Both the position numbers and the translations under genes were made by a program. From NCBI GenBank assembly GCA_011050685.1, contig DRFF01000174.1, positions 1-64,000 of the forward strand: a stretch of 64,000 nucleotides of DNA, in the 5' to 3' direction. Source of the stretch: Aurantimonas coralicida. Lineage in GTDB: Bacteria; Pseudomonadota; Alphaproteobacteria; Rhizobiales; Rhizobiaceae. The notes under the pieces were generated by a model. The model did not search any database. It was not told the DNA's origin and was given only the letters and a program-made list of their open reading frames with translations. Below are positions 36,118 to 47,434 of the stretch, one piece after another. Position 1 is the stretch's first letter, and every line of letters starts with the position of its first letter.

Positions 36118-37488
36118 ATGGCGCAAGCCGCCAGCCGCATCGGCCGACCGAAACGCGCGGTGCTCGCGGTATCTGGCGGTCCAGACTCGCTGGCGCTGCT
36201 CCTGGCGGCGAGCGACGCGCGAAAAACCCCAGTTCTTTCCGACATCCAATTCGACGTCGTGACCGTCGATCATGGATTGCGCCAACGATCGGCCATCGAG
36301 GCGGATTTCGTCGCCAGCATCGCGCGTAGCCTTGCGCTCCCGCACAAAACGATGCGCTGGGCCAAGCCGGCCCACAGCGGCAACCTTCCCGCGGCCGCCC
36401 GCCGCGCCCGTTATGGCCTCCTCCTAGACGCGGCCCGCCAGAGCGGCGCAACCGTTATTCTGACCGCCCATCATCAGGACGACCAGTTGGAGACGCATCT
36501 CCTCGCGCGGGCGCGGGGAGCAGGTGAAACAGGGTTGGCCGGCATGCGCTGGGTTCGTGATATCGCGCCCGGTGTAGCCCTCGTGCGTCCGTTTCTCGAT
36601 GTGCCGGGCGGCCGGCTGAAAGCGACGGTCGCTGCCGCGGGGATGCGGGCCGTCGACGATCCCACCAATGCCGACGTGACCTACCATCGTGTCCGGCTGC
36701 GTCAGCAGTTAGCTGCCGGCGACATCGACCGGCGCCGACTGGAAATGGAGATCGCCAGTCATGCCGCGCGGCGAGACGCGGGCGAGGCAAAGCTGGCGGC
36801 GACGATCGGCACCATGGCGGCCAAGGGTGAATTCGCCGCCAGCGGCGGCACGCTGGTTTTCGATCGTGCGGCGTTGGCCGCGATCGAACGCTCGACGGCG
36901 TTTTTGCTGATGCAGCGCGCCATCGCAGCTGTCGCGGGCGGCGACTACGCTCCGGGCGGGCGTTCCGTTATGCGCCTCGTCGATGCACTACGCGGGCCCG
37001 ACGATCGGATCGCGGTGTCGCTCGGCGGGGCGCTGGTCGACGCACGATCCAGCGTTACGGTCGTGCGTGAGTTCGGACGCACGGGAATCGCCGGCCTGGC
37101 GCCGGCTGATCTCGTGAGCCACGTGGTTTTCGATGGCCGCTTCGATATCCGCCTCAGTCGCGACCATTGTAACCGTGGGGCGGGGATCGTCGCCTTCGGA
37201 TCGCTGGGACGGGGCAACCGGATCGAACAATCCTTGCCCGTTCTGACGGTCGGGACCACTCTTGTCGCGGTGCCGGAGGCGCTGGCGCGAAAGGCCGGCG
37301 CCGGCGTCGACCGGCTCGAAATCGCCTCGCTGGTCGCGTGGCGTTTGATGCGTGATCTGCCGCTTTCGCGGTGCGATGCGGCGGTCGGAATGGTGACTGC
37401 AGTAACCAAAGGGCCAGGGAGGCCCAAGCATTTTGCCGCAAAAACGCCCGATGATGTTGGCAAGGAGGGGCTCACCACCTATCTTTGA
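36118..37488 (+). CDS. tilS: TilS, tRNA(Ile)-lysidine synthetase
   Basis: Modifies C34 of the CAU-anticodon tRNA-Ile to lysidine so that it reads AUA. The PP-loop AVSGGPDSLALLL, TVDHGLRQRSAIEA and TAHHQDDQLETHLLARARG are diagnostic. The protein has 456 residues from ATG 36118, which has no clear ribosome binding site. The same frame is open without stops to CTG 36013 at the cpoB stop, and that stretch (ending LSSRDLCDCLAAAM) reads as plausible protein, so a non-ATG start overlapping cpoB is possible. Confidence 0.92.
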   Translation: MAQAASRIGRPKRAVLAVSGGPDSLALLLAASDARKTPVLSDIQFDVVTVDHGLRQRSAIEADFVASIARSLALPHKTMRWAKPAHSGNLPAAARRARYGLLLDAARQSGATVILTAHHQDDQLETHLLARARGAGETGLAGMRWVRDIAPGVALVRPFLDVPGGRLKATVAAAGMRAVDDPTNADVTYHRVRLRQQLAAGDIDRRRLEMEIASHAARRDAGEAKLAATIGTMAAKGEFAASGGTLVFDRAALAAIERSTAFLLMQRAIAAVAGGDYAPGGRSVMRLVDALRGPDDRIAVSLGGALVDARSSVTVVREFGRTGIAGLAPADLVSHVVFDGRFDIRLSRDHCNRGAGIVAFGSLGRGNRIEQSLPVLTVGTTLVAVPEALARKAGAGVDRLEIASLVAWRLMRDLPLSRCDAAVGMVTAVTKGPGRPKHFAAKTPDDVGKEGLTTYL

Positions 37489-37532
37489 TGAAATCGTCTG
37501 AGCGGTCTCGGGCGGCCATCCCAGGATGACTG

Positions 37533-39470
<1,938 letters not shown>

Positions 39471-39500
39471 CCGGACGGTTTCGGACCCAAATGCAAGGAG

Positions 39501-39527
39501 AAGAGCGGCCCGATGCCGCTCTTTTTC
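39501..39527 (+). terminator. rho-independent terminator after ftsH
   Basis: A perfect 9-bp stem (AAGAGCGGC at 39501-39509, GCCGCTCTT at 39515-39523) with loop CCGAT, followed directly by TTT. It separates ftsH from glmM. Confidence 0.8.
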
Positions 39528-39664
39528 CGTTCCAAGAGGCGGCTTCGGGTCGGGCGTCGTCGGTCGCGCCATCCTGGTAACCAATCCATGCGACATTGTG
39601 CGCGCCGAGCACCGTCCGCTAGAAGGGGATGGGGCGTAACCATCAGCTGACGACGGGATCATCG

Positions 39665-41011
39665 ATGGGCAGAAAATATTTCGGAACCGACGGCATCCGC
39701 GGCACGGCGAATCGGCATCCGATGACGCCGGAAATCGCCATGAAGGTCGGTATGGCCGCGGGGCTCGCCTTCCAGCGTGGCAGCTACCGGCATCGCGTGG
39801 TGATCGGCAAGGACACGCGGCTGTCGAGCTACATGATCGAGAACGCGATGGTCGCCGGATTTACGTCAGCGGGCATGGACGTCTTTTTGCTTGGCCCGAT
39901 GCCGACCCCGGCCGTGGCGATGTTGACCCGCTCGCTGCGCGCCGACATCGGCGTCATGATCTCCGCATCCCACAATCCGTTCGAGGACAACGGTATCAAG
40001 CTGTTCGGCCCGGAGGGCTACAAGCTCTCAGACGATATCGAACAAACCATCGAGGGGCTTCTCGACCAGGATCTGAGCGCGCGCCTCGCCACCGGAAACC
40101 GGCTTGGGCGTGCCAAGCGCGTGGACGGCGTGCATGATCGCTACATCGAGTTCGCCAAGCGGACGCTGCCGCGCGAGCTTTCGCTCGAAGGAATCCGGGT
40201 CGCGATCGATTGCGCGAACGGCGCCGGGTACAGCGTGGCGCCCGAGGTCCTGTGGGAACTCGGAGCGGAAGTCATCAAAATCGGGATCAGTCCCGACGGT
40301 ACGAACATCAACCACAACTGCGGCTCGACAGCTCCGGGAGCGCTCGCCGCCAAGGTGAAGGAAGTTCGGGCGGACATCGGGATCGCCCTCGATGGTGACG
40401 CTGACCGCGTGCTGATCGTCGACGAGCGCGGTTCGGTTGTCGACGGCGACCAGTTGATGGCGGTGATCGCCGAGAGCTGGTCGGAGGACGGCCGCTTGGC
40501 GGCCGGCGGCATCGTCGCGACCATCATGTCGAATCTCGGCCTCGAGCGCTTTCTGGAAGCCCGGCACCTGCAACTCGCCCGCACCAAGGTCGGTGATCGC
40601 TACGTGGTCGAACATATGCGCGAGCACGGCTACAATGTCGGCGGGGAGCAGTCCGGCCATATCGTCCTCTCCGACTTCGGGACGACCGGCGATGGGCTGG
40701 TCTCGGCGCTTCAGGTTCTCGCCGTCGTCAAGCGAAAGGGGGGAACGGTGTCGGAAGTCTGCCGGCGGTTCGACCCGGTGCCGCAGATTTTGAAGAATGT
40801 GCGGTTTGCGGGCGGCGAGCCTTTGGAGCGAGACCGTGTGCAGGACGCGATCAGCGCTGGGCGTGAGCGTTTGGGCAATAGTGGGCGGTTGGTGATCCGT
40901 CCGTCCGGGACCGAGCCATTGATCCGGGTGATGGCTGAAGGCGACGATCGGGCGCTGGTGTTGTCCGTGGTGGACGACATTGTTGGTGCTCTGAAGCAAG
41001 CCGCTGCGTAA
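39665..41011 (+). CDS. glmM: GlmM, phosphoglucosamine mutase
   Basis: Interconverts glucosamine 6- and 1-phosphate for UDP-GlcNAc, feeding peptidoglycan and LPS. The 448-residue enzyme shows the family start [16 protein letters not shown], the phosphoserine loop [15 protein letters not shown], the Mg-binding DGDADRV and the sugar-phosphate-binding [15 protein letters not shown] 39665 gives the standard N-terminus. Confidence 0.96.
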   Translation: MGRKYFGTDGIRGTANRHPMTPEIAMKVGMAAGLAFQRGSYRHRVVIGKDTRLSSYMIENAMVAGFTSAGMDVFLLGPMPTPAVAMLTRSLRADIGVMISASHNPFEDNGIKLFGPEGYKLSDDIEQTIEGLLDQDLSARLATGNRLGRAKRVDGVHDRYIEFAKRTLPRELSLEGIRVAIDCANGAGYSVAPEVLWELGAEVIKIGISPDGTNINHNCGSTAPGALAAKVKEVRADIGIALDGDADRVLIVDERGSVVDGDQLMAVIAESWSEDGRLAAGGIVATIMSNLGLERFLEARHLQLARTKVGDRYVVEHMREHGYNVGGEQSGHIVLSDFGTTGDGLVSALQVLAVVKRKGGTVSEVCRRFDPVPQILKNVRFAGGEPLERDRVQDAISAGRERLGNSGRLVIRPSGTEPLIRVMAEGDDRALVLSVVDDIVGALKQAAA

Positions 41012-41139
41012 AGGGCCCATTGCATCGGTTTTGCGCTAATTTTTTCGTGTAAACCCTCAGTTAACCATTGCGATTTACCGTGTTCATTAAGGTAACGGTG
41101 TGCCAATCCCGGCAGCCGATTGAACCGGAGATGATCGCT

Positions 41140-42051
41140 ATGAATTCGAGACTTGTGACGACCGTCGCCGTCGTCGGTGCGTTGTCCTTACTCGCAGCCA
41201 CCGCCAACGCCGCCGATGTAATCGAGGAGCCCCCGGTGTACATCCCACCGGCGCCGGTGGAAGAAGTGTCCACTGCGGGCTGGTACCTGCGCGGTGACGT
41301 CGGCTACGTTTTCGAGAGTGAAACCTCTGGCAAATATGGCTATTTGCGCGGCGGCTACGGTGGTGGCGACTTCGTCCAGTACTATCACTACGACAACATC
41401 GAAACCGACAGCGCCTTCATGGTCGGCGGCGGTCTCGGCTATCGCTTCAATGCATTCGCCCGCATGGACCTGACGGCCGACTACTTCACCGCGGACCTGA
41501 CCGGCTCGTCGAACTGCGTCGATGTACCGGGTTCCTATTGCAGCTATGCGGACAGCTCGGAGATCGACGTCTGGACCGTGATGGCCAACGCCTATGTCGA
41601 TCTCGGCACCTACGGACGGTTCACGCCTTATGTCGGCGGTGGTGCGGGTGTCGCCAACGTCTCCTACGGAACGATGAACAACAAGTTCGAATGCAGTGGT
41701 GGATTTACCGCGACCAACTGTGGCCAGACCTTCACCCACGAAGGAATGTCCGAGTGGCGCTTCGCTTATTCGCTCATGGCGGGCGCGAGCATCGACATCA
41801 CGCAGAACCTGAAGTTCGACGCCGGATACAAGTATACCCGCATCGCCGAAGGCGAGGCGTTTGGTTGGGACGCGCAGGACATCGCCAACGGCGCCAGTGG
41901 CGTCCAGGGCTATGACCACGGCTACGATCTGCATGCGGTCCGCGCCGGCCTTCGCTACGAATTTGGCGGCGGTGGCTTCGGCAAGGGCAAGGGCAAGGCG
42001 CCGGTTTATGCTCCTGACCCGGTCTATGCGCAGGACGTAGTCTTCAAGTAA
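41140..42051 (+). CDS. outer-membrane beta-barrel protein with C-terminal tail
   Basis: A 303-residue precursor with a signal peptide (VVGALSLLAATANAA) and an eight-stranded-type barrel similar to Omp25/Omp31-like proteins of the order: AGWYLRGDVGYVF, GYRFNAFARMDLTADY, ANAYVDLGTYGRFTPYVGGGAG, EWRFAYSLMAG and GLRYEF. The barrel would normally end at LRYEF; here about 26 more residues follow, Gly/Lys-rich (GKGKGKAP) and then PVYAPDPVYAQDVVFK. ATG 41140 is preceded by GGAG at 41127-41130. The next gene is a paralogue. Confidence 0.85.
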   Translation: MNSRLVTTVAVVGALSLLAATANAADVIEEPPVYIPPAPVEEVSTAGWYLRGDVGYVFESETSGKYGYLRGGYGGGDFVQYYHYDNIETDSAFMVGGGLGYRFNAFARMDLTADYFTADLTGSSNCVDVPGSYCSYADSSEIDVWTVMANAYVDLGTYGRFTPYVGGGAGVANVSYGTMNNKFECSGGFTATNCGQTFTHEGMSEWRFAYSLMAGASIDITQNLKFDAGYKYTRIAEGEAFGWDAQDIANGASGVQGYDHGYDLHAVRAGLRYEFGGGGFGKGKGKAPVYAPDPVYAQDVVFK

Positions 42052-42080
42052 GGCAAGCGTTCGCAATCCACGGTTCAAAG

Positions 42081-42114
42081 AAAGGCCGCCGCCCGTGAAA
42101 GGGCGGCGGCCTTT
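42081..42114 (+). terminator. very strong terminator after the first barrel gene
   Basis: A perfect 14-bp stem: AAAGGCCGCCGCCC at 42081-42094 with GGGCGGCGGCCTTT at 42101-42114, six-base loop. The A-run before and T-run after allow function on both strands. Such strength suits a highly expressed gene. Confidence 0.8.
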
Positions 42115-42164
42115 CACGTTCCGCAGCACTTCGGATCCCGGCGGGGCACTTCGCTCAGTCAACA

Positions 42165-42190
42165 AACACGGTTAAGGAACACGGTTAATC
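42165..42190 (+). repeat. 13-bp tandem repeat upstream of the second barrel gene
   Basis: AACACGGTTAAGG at 42165-42177 is followed directly by AACACGGTTAATC at 42178-42190. The two TTAA tetramers are 9 bp apart, not the 7 expected of a CtrA box. It could be a binding site in the promoter; no factor is suggested. Confidence 0.4.
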
Positions 42191-42282
42191 CGGCTTTAAG
42201 CTTTCACTGCGACGGTAACCGCCAGACGCCACCTTCGCTTCGGCGAGTGGCATGAGGCGGAACGGCAGTGGGAAGCGGAGCC

Positions 42283-43029
42283 ATGACTATCACCAGGACA
42301 TTGATCGCGAGCGTACTCGCGCTCGGCACAACAATCCCGGCTGCGCAAGCCGCCGACCTGCCGCCGATCTATGCGGAACCAATCTACCAGGACGTCCCGG
42401 AACTGGTTCCGGTCGAGATCGGCAACGGCTGGTATTTGCGCGGGGACGTTTCCTACGACTTCGACAGCGACGTTTCCGTTGCAGGCAGCAGCCGGGCTGA
42501 AATGAAGTTCGAGAACGGCTACGACCTTGGGGCGGGGTTCGGTTATCGGTTCACGGACTTCTTCCGGGCCGACGTGACGGCGCGTTATTCGAAGTTCGAT
42601 GTCAATTTCGGACCCGTCGCGACCTACAATCCCTATGTCCTCTCCAGCGACGCCGAGACGTGGGAACTGATGGCGAATGCCTATGTCGATCTAGGCACCT
42701 TCATCGGTTTCACGCCCTATCTCGGCGCCGGTGCGGGCGCGGTGCAGGTGGATTACGGCATCAACTGTACGAGTGGCACCAATGATTGCGCCACGGTGAC
42801 CGGCGCGTCCTACGCTGACACCAAGGACTGGCGCTTCGCCTATTCCCTGATGGCCGGCGTCGCCTACGATGTGACGCAGAATGTCGCGATCGACATTGGC
42901 TACCGCTACCTCAACGTCGAAGCCGGCGATCTCTTCGGCCTGCAAGGCAACGGCATCGATTATGCGCTTCGGGACGATGGTTTTGATCGTCATACGATTC
43001 AGGCCGGCATCCGCTATTCGCTCTGGTAG
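42283..43029 (+). CDS. outer-membrane beta-barrel protein
   Basis: A 248-residue precursor with a signal peptide (LIASVLALGTTIPAAQAA) and a barrel paralogous to the preceding gene: NGWYLRGDVSYDF, ANAYVDLGTFIGFTPYLGAGAG, DWRFAYSLMAGVAYDVTQN and the C-terminal IRYSLW, a proper aromatic beta-signal for BAM insertion. One cysteine pair lies in an extracellular loop (NCTSGTNDCA). ATG 42283 is used; GTG 42268 is an alternative. Confidence 0.86.
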   Translation: MTITRTLIASVLALGTTIPAAQAADLPPIYAEPIYQDVPELVPVEIGNGWYLRGDVSYDFDSDVSVAGSSRAEMKFENGYDLGAGFGYRFTDFFRADVTARYSKFDVNFGPVATYNPYVLSSDAETWELMANAYVDLGTFIGFTPYLGAGAGAVQVDYGINCTSGTNDCATVTGASYADTKDWRFAYSLMAGVAYDVTQNVAIDIGYRYLNVEAGDLFGLQGNGIDYALRDDGFDRHTIQAGIRYSLW

Positions 43030-43048
43030 GAGTTTCAGCTTCACCAAA

Positions 43049-43086
43049 GACAAACGGCGGGGCCTTGGCTCCGCCGTTTGTCGTTT
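43049..43086 (+). terminator. strong terminator after the second barrel gene
   Basis: A perfect 12-bp stem (GACAAACGGCGG at 43049-43060, CCGCCGTTTGTC at 43071-43082) with a 10-base loop, followed by GTTT. Confidence 0.75.
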
Positions 43087-43136
43087 CAGGCGCGGCACGG
43101 CTGGTCGCCGAATGTCCACCGCCACCAAATTGCCGC

Positions 43137-43221
43137 TTGACCGAGGACCGGGAAGGGGAGTAGCGTCATCTGCGGGACACGCCTCCCCAACGAGGCGCTT
43201 CTATCTGTGAGGGTAGCTCAG
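43137..43221 (+). promoter_or_regulatory. serC promoter and structured leader (possible serC RNA motif)
   Basis: TTGACC at 43137-43142 and TAGCGT at 43161-43166 (18-bp spacer) would start a leader of about 50 nt. It folds into two hairpins: CGCCTC 43180-43185 with GAGGCG 43192-43197, and CTATC 43201-43205 with GGTAG 43212-43216. The second contains the Shine-Dalgarno GAGGG (43209-43213) in its loop and 3' arm. A serC RNA motif is known upstream of serC in alphaproteobacteria; I recall it by position, and could not compare the consensus. Confidence 0.5.
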
Positions 43222-44397
43222 ATGGCAAATACCGCGAAGCCGGACCTGCGTCCGGCCAATCCCCGTTTTTCTTCCGGCCCCTGCGCGAAACGACCCGGTT
43301 GGTCGTTCGATGTGCTCGCCGATGCCGCGCTCGGTCGCTCGCATCGCGCCAAGGTCGGCAAATCCAAACTGCAACAGGCGATCGACGACACCCGGGACAT
43401 TCTCGGCGTTCCGGCCGACTATCGCATCGCCATCGTGCCGGCGTCCGATACCGGCGCGGTCGAGATGGCGATGTGGTCGCTGCTCGGCGAACGCGGCGTC
43501 GATGTCCTCGCCTGGGAATCCTTCGGTGCCGGCTGGGTGACCGACGCGATCAAGCAGTTGAAGCTCGACGACGCGCGCAGCTTCGAGGCACCTTATGGCG
43601 AGATCGTCGACTTCGCCCAGGTCGATTTCGACCGCGATGTGGTCTTTACCTGGAACGGCACCACATCGGGCGTGCGGATGCCGAATGGCGACGCCATTCC
43701 GGCGGATCGCAAGGGCCTGACCATCTGCGACGCGACCTCGGCCGCGTTCGCGCAGGATCTGCCCTACGACAAGCTGGATGTCGTCACCTTCTCCTGGCAG
43801 AAGGTGCTCGGCGGCGAGGCGGCACACGGGATGCTGATCCTCAGCCCCCGCGCGGTCGCGCGGCTGGAAAGCTACAAGCCGGCCTGGCCGCTGCCGAAAA
43901 TCTTTCGACTGACCAAGGGCGGCAAGCTCATCGAAGGCATCTTCAAGGGCGAGACGATCAACACGCCCTCGATGCTGTGCGTCGAGGACTATCTCGACGC
44001 GCTGGCGTGGTCGAAAGAGATCGGCGGCCTCGCTGCCCTGAAGGCCCGGGCGGACGCCAATCTCGCGGCCGTCGAGTCCTATGTCGCGGCCAATCCGTGG
44101 CTGTCCTTCCTGGCCGCGGACAAGGCGCTGCGGTCGAACACGTCCGTCTGTCTCACCTTCGCCGATCCGGCCGTCGCGCGGCTCACGGCCGACCAACAGG
44201 CCGCCTTCGCCAAGGGCGTCGCCGCGCTGCTGGAGAAGGAGGGCGTTGCCCTCGACATCGGCGCCTATCGCGATGCGCCTCCGGGCCTGCGCATCTGGTG
44301 CGGCGCGACGGTCGAAACCGCCGACGTCGAAGCGCTGATGCCTTGGATCGGCTGGGCCTACGACGTTCAGAAGGCCGGCCTCGCGCAAGCGGCCTGA
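43222..44397 (+). CDS. serC: SerC, phosphoserine aminotransferase
   Basis: PLP enzyme converting 3-phosphohydroxypyruvate to phosphoserine in serine synthesis, also used for vitamin B6 synthesis in some bacteria. The 391-residue alphaproteobacterial type has the opening [17 protein letters not shown], substrate region [12 protein letters not shown] and the Schiff-base Lys in [18 protein letters not shown] 43222 has GAGGG 8 bases upstream; GTG 43207 is possible. It is followed by serA after a repeat-filled gap. Confidence 0.95.
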   Translation: MANTAKPDLRPANPRFSSGPCAKRPGWSFDVLADAALGRSHRAKVGKSKLQQAIDDTRDILGVPADYRIAIVPASDTGAVEMAMWSLLGERGVDVLAWESFGAGWVTDAIKQLKLDDARSFEAPYGEIVDFAQVDFDRDVVFTWNGTTSGVRMPNGDAIPADRKGLTICDATSAAFAQDLPYDKLDVVTFSWQKVLGGEAAHGMLILSPRAVARLESYKPAWPLPKIFRLTKGGKLIEGIFKGETINTPSMLCVEDYLDALAWSKEIGGLAALKARADANLAAVESYVAANPWLSFLAADKALRSNTSVCLTFADPAVARLTADQQAAFAKGVAALLEKEGVALDIGAYRDAPPGLRIWCGATVETADVEALMPWIGWAYDVQKAGLAQAA

Positions 44398-44413
44398 GGC
44401 GCGTGCGCCATTC

Positions 44414-44560
44414 CTCTCCCGCCTGCGGGAGAGGGTGGACGGCGCGGAGCTCCGGCTGGGTGAGGGTCTGACGGGCACGTCTCGTCCTCCTCTTCGACGC
44501 CGTCGCTCTACGAAGCCCTCATCCGCCCTTCGGGGCACCTTCTCCCCGCAGGGGAGAAGA
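44414..44560. repeat. paired palindromic repeat element between serC and serA
   Basis: Two halves in opposite orientation. The left half (44414-44466) reads from a CTCTCCC/GGGAGAG hairpin through GGTGGAC to GGTGAGGG. The right half (44516-44560) runs from CCCTCATCCG through GGCACC to a TTCTCCCC/GGGGAGAA hairpin and is an imperfect reverse complement of the left. This composition is familiar as a widespread intergenic repeat of Hyphomicrobiales. No coding frame is evident. Confidence 0.7.
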
Positions 44561-44633
44561 ACGGCGCCGCAGCCATCGCCAACGCCTCCGCGTTTCATCG
44601 CTCCATTTCCCCATTCTTCCAAGGACCCCACCC

Positions 44634-46241
44634 ATGGCACCCCGCGTTCTCGTTTCCGACAAGCTGTCCAAGACCGCCGTCCAGATCTTCGCCGACCGCG
44701 GCGTCGAGGTCGATTACATGCCCGATCTCGGCAAGGACAAGGACAAGCTCCTCGAAGTCATCAGCCAGTATGACGGCCTTGCCATCCGCTCGGCCACCAA
44801 GGTCACGGAAAAGCTCATCCAGGCCGCGACCAAGCTGAAGGTCGTCGGGCGCGCCGGCATCGGCGTCGACAATGTCGACATTCCGGCCGCCAGCCGGAAG
44901 GGCATCATCGTGATGAACACGCCCTTCGGCAATTCGATCACCACCGCCGAACACGCGATCGCGCTGATGTTCGCCGTCGCGCGCCAGCTGCCCGCCGCCG
45001 ACGCGTCGACCCAGGCCGGCAAGTGGGAGAAGAACCGCTTCATGGGCGTCGAGATCACCGGCAAGACGCTCGGCATCATCGGCTGCGGCAATATCGGCGC
45101 CATCGTCGCCGCGCGCGGCGTCGGCCTGAAGATGCGGGTCATCGCCTTCGACCCGTTCCTGTCGGCCGATCGCGCCGCGCATCTGGGCATCGAAAAGGTC
45201 GAACTCGACGATCTCTTCAAGCGCTCCGACTTCATCACCCTGCACACGCCGATGACCGACAAGACCAAGGGCATCATCGACAAGGCGGCGATCGCCAAGA
45301 TGAAGGATGACGTCCGGATCGTGAACTGTGCGCGCGGTGGCCTGATCGTCGAGGCGGATCTGGCCGAGGCAATCAAGTCCGGCAAGGTGGCGGGCGCAGG
45401 CGTCGACGTGTTCGAGGTGGAGCCGGCAACGAACTCGCCGCTCTTCGGTCTCGAGAACGTTGTCTGCACGCCGCATCTGGGCGCCTCGACCTCCGAGGCC
45501 CAAGAGAATGTCGCGCTCCAGGTCGCCGAGCAGATGTCGGACTATCTGATCCGGGGCGCGGTCGCGAACGCGATCAATATGCCGTCGATCACGGCCGAGG
45601 AAGCGCCGATCCTGACGCCATTCGTCCAACTGGCGGAGTGCCTCGGCGCCTTCGCCGGTCAGGTTACCGAGGAGGCGATCAAATCGGTGGAAATCACCTA
45701 TGACGGAAGCGTGGCGGCGATGAACACCAAGGCGTTGACCAGCGCGGCGCTGGCCGGGTTGATGAAGAGCCAGGTCTCGGACGTCAACATGGTCTCGGCG
45801 CCGATCATGGCGAAGGAACGCGGCATCCAGCTGACCGAGTCGCGGCGCGACAAGTCGGGCGTCTTCGACAGCTATATCAAGCTGACGGTCGTCACCGAAA
45901 AGCAGACCCGATCGGTTGCCGGAACCGTCTTTTCCGACGGCAAGCCTCGCTTCATCCAGATCAAGGGCATCAATCTCGACGCCGAAGTCGGCCGGCACAT
46001 GGTTTATACGACCAATAACGACGCGCCGGGCATCATTGGTCTGCTCGGCACGGTGTTCGGCAAGGCAGGCGTCAACATCGCCAACTTCCAGCTCGGTCGC
46101 GACCGGCCCGGCGGAAACGCGATCGCGCTGCTCTACGTCGATTCGCCGGTGCCTGAAGATGTGCTGGACGCAGTGCGCTCCCACAAGGAGATCGCCAGCG
46201 CAAAACCCTTGCGCTTCGACGTCGCGGACGTCGTCGGCTGA
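44634..46241 (+). CDS. serA: SerA, D-3-phosphoglycerate dehydrogenase
   Basis: First enzyme of serine synthesis. The 535-residue long form contains an NAD-binding domain (GIIGCGNIGAIVAARG), catalytic residues in NCARGGLIVEADL, EVEPATNSPLF and TPHLGAST (His), an intervening domain and a C-terminal ACT domain (DAPGIIGLLGTVFGKAGVNIANF) that in related enzymes mediates serine feedback. It follows serC, so the two consecutive steps are encoded together. Confidence 0.96.
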   Translation: MAPRVLVSDKLSKTAVQIFADRGVEVDYMPDLGKDKDKLLEVISQYDGLAIRSATKVTEKLIQAATKLKVVGRAGIGVDNVDIPAASRKGIIVMNTPFGNSITTAEHAIALMFAVARQLPAADASTQAGKWEKNRFMGVEITGKTLGIIGCGNIGAIVAARGVGLKMRVIAFDPFLSADRAAHLGIEKVELDDLFKRSDFITLHTPMTDKTKGIIDKAAIAKMKDDVRIVNCARGGLIVEADLAEAIKSGKVAGAGVDVFEVEPATNSPLFGLENVVCTPHLGASTSEAQENVALQVAEQMSDYLIRGAVANAINMPSITAEEAPILTPFVQLAECLGAFAGQVTEEAIKSVEITYDGSVAAMNTKALTSAALAGLMKSQVSDVNMVSAPIMAKERGIQLTESRRDKSGVFDSYIKLTVVTEKQTRSVAGTVFSDGKPRFIQIKGINLDAEVGRHMVYTTNNDAPGIIGLLGTVFGKAGVNIANFQLGRDRPGGNAIALLYVDSPVPEDVLDAVRSHKEIASAKPLRFDVADVVG

Positions 46242-46269
46242 TCCGAGAGGCCAGGTCTCGTTGATCGAT

Positions 46270-46302
46270 ACGGCGTCGCGCTATTAGCGGGGCGCCGTTT
46301 TC
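46270..46302 (+). terminator. terminator after serA
   Basis: ACGGCG at 46270-46275 pairs with CGCCGT at 46293-46298 with an inner CGC/GCG stem, followed by TTTT. It overlaps the 3' end of the convergent transporter gene. Confidence 0.6.
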
Positions 46303-47210
46303 GTATCCGGCGTTCGATGCCGCATCGCCGCCCCGCGTTCGGCCAGCATGATGCCGCCGAGAACGAAGGCGAGCGCGATGATGTGGTAGGTGCGAAGTGT
46401 CTCGCCGATGACTAGTACGGCGAGGATCGCGCCGAAGATCGGCACCAGATTGATGAACAGATTGGCGCGGTTCGGTCCGATCATCTCGACGCCGCGGATG
46501 TAGAGCGATTGAGCGATGAGCGAGGGAAAGATCGCCGTGTAGAGCGCGGCGGAGAGGCCTTGGCCGTCGGGTAGGCGCGTATCGCCCATGGCCCACTCCG
46601 CCGCCGCGAAGGGCACCGAGACGACGAGGGCGGAGGCGGCGAGCACGAAGATCGTCGAGCGCCAGTTGAGCACCGGCTTGAATCGTAGGGCCACCGTGTA
46701 ACCGCCGTAAAGCAGCACAGCGATCATCATCAGGGCGTCGCCGCGATTGAGGTCGAGGGCCAGAAGCGCCGACGGTTCGCCATGCGAGGCGGTCAGTACG
46801 ACGCCGACCAAGGTCAGGGAGAAGCCGACGATTTGGAAGGACGAAACCGGCATGCGGAAGAGGAGGAAGTTTGCCAGCAACACGATCAACGGCATCGCCG
46901 ATTGCTCGATCGTCACGTTGATCGCCGTGGTGTAGTTCAACGCCAGATAAAAGATTGCGTTGAAGGTGGCGAAGCCGAGCCCGCCGAGCGCGAAGAGAAA
47001 CGGCAGGTTGCGCCGGATCACGGGCCACTCCCGGCGCACGTCGCGGAGCGCGAAGGGCGCCATGAACAGGCACGCGAAAGTCCAGCGTAGCAAGGTGAGC
47101 AGCATCGGCGAGACGTGTCCGACGGCGAGCTTGCCCGCGATCGCATTGCCGCCCCACAACAGGGCCACGGTCGCCAGGATAAGGTAGGGGTGCCGGAAAC
47201 GAGATGTCAT
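46284..47210 (-). CDS. EamA/DMT family transporter
   Basis: A 308-residue membrane protein with ten predicted helices in two EamA repeats: LILATVALLWGGNAIAGKLAVGHVSP opens the first and MLMIAVLLYGGYTVALRFKP the second. The family exports small metabolites such as amino acids; the substrate is not predictable. Convergent with serA, divergent from purA. Confidence 0.9.
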   Translation of the reverse strand: MTSRFRHPYLILATVALLWGGNAIAGKLAVGHVSPMLLTLLRWTFACLFMAPFALRDVRREWPVIRRNLPFLFALGGLGFATFNAIFYLALNYTTAINVTIEQSAMPLIVLLANFLLFRMPVSSFQIVGFSLTLVGVVLTASHGEPSALLALDLNRGDALMMIAVLLYGGYTVALRFKPVLNWRSTIFVLAASALVVSVPFAAAEWAMGDTRLPDGQGLSAALYTAIFPSLIAQSLYIRGVEMIGPNRANLFINLVPIFGAILAVLVIGETLRTYHIIALAFVLGGIMLAERGAAMRHRTPDTKTAPR

Positions 47211-47434
47211 GGCCTTGCGTTTACGTGGGCGCGGCCGGGTCGCATAGGGGGATTGCGGTCAAATAAGCATGCCTGATGAATCGGGGCTTTGCGCTCGCTG
47301 AGCGAACAAAGCCGCCCGGGCGGGCATTTTCCGCAAGTTCGGTCGCTTCACGCCCTCGCTTCCGGCGGGGTGCTTGACTATAGTCCGCGCGCCTCGCACC
47401 AGGCGGGCGGACGAAAACTGCAAGAGGACTGTTA

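Noticed and set aside
42171-42188. CtrA box upstream of the second barrel gene
   Set aside because: The two TTAA tetramers are 9 bp apart instead of 7; they come from a 13-bp tandem duplication.
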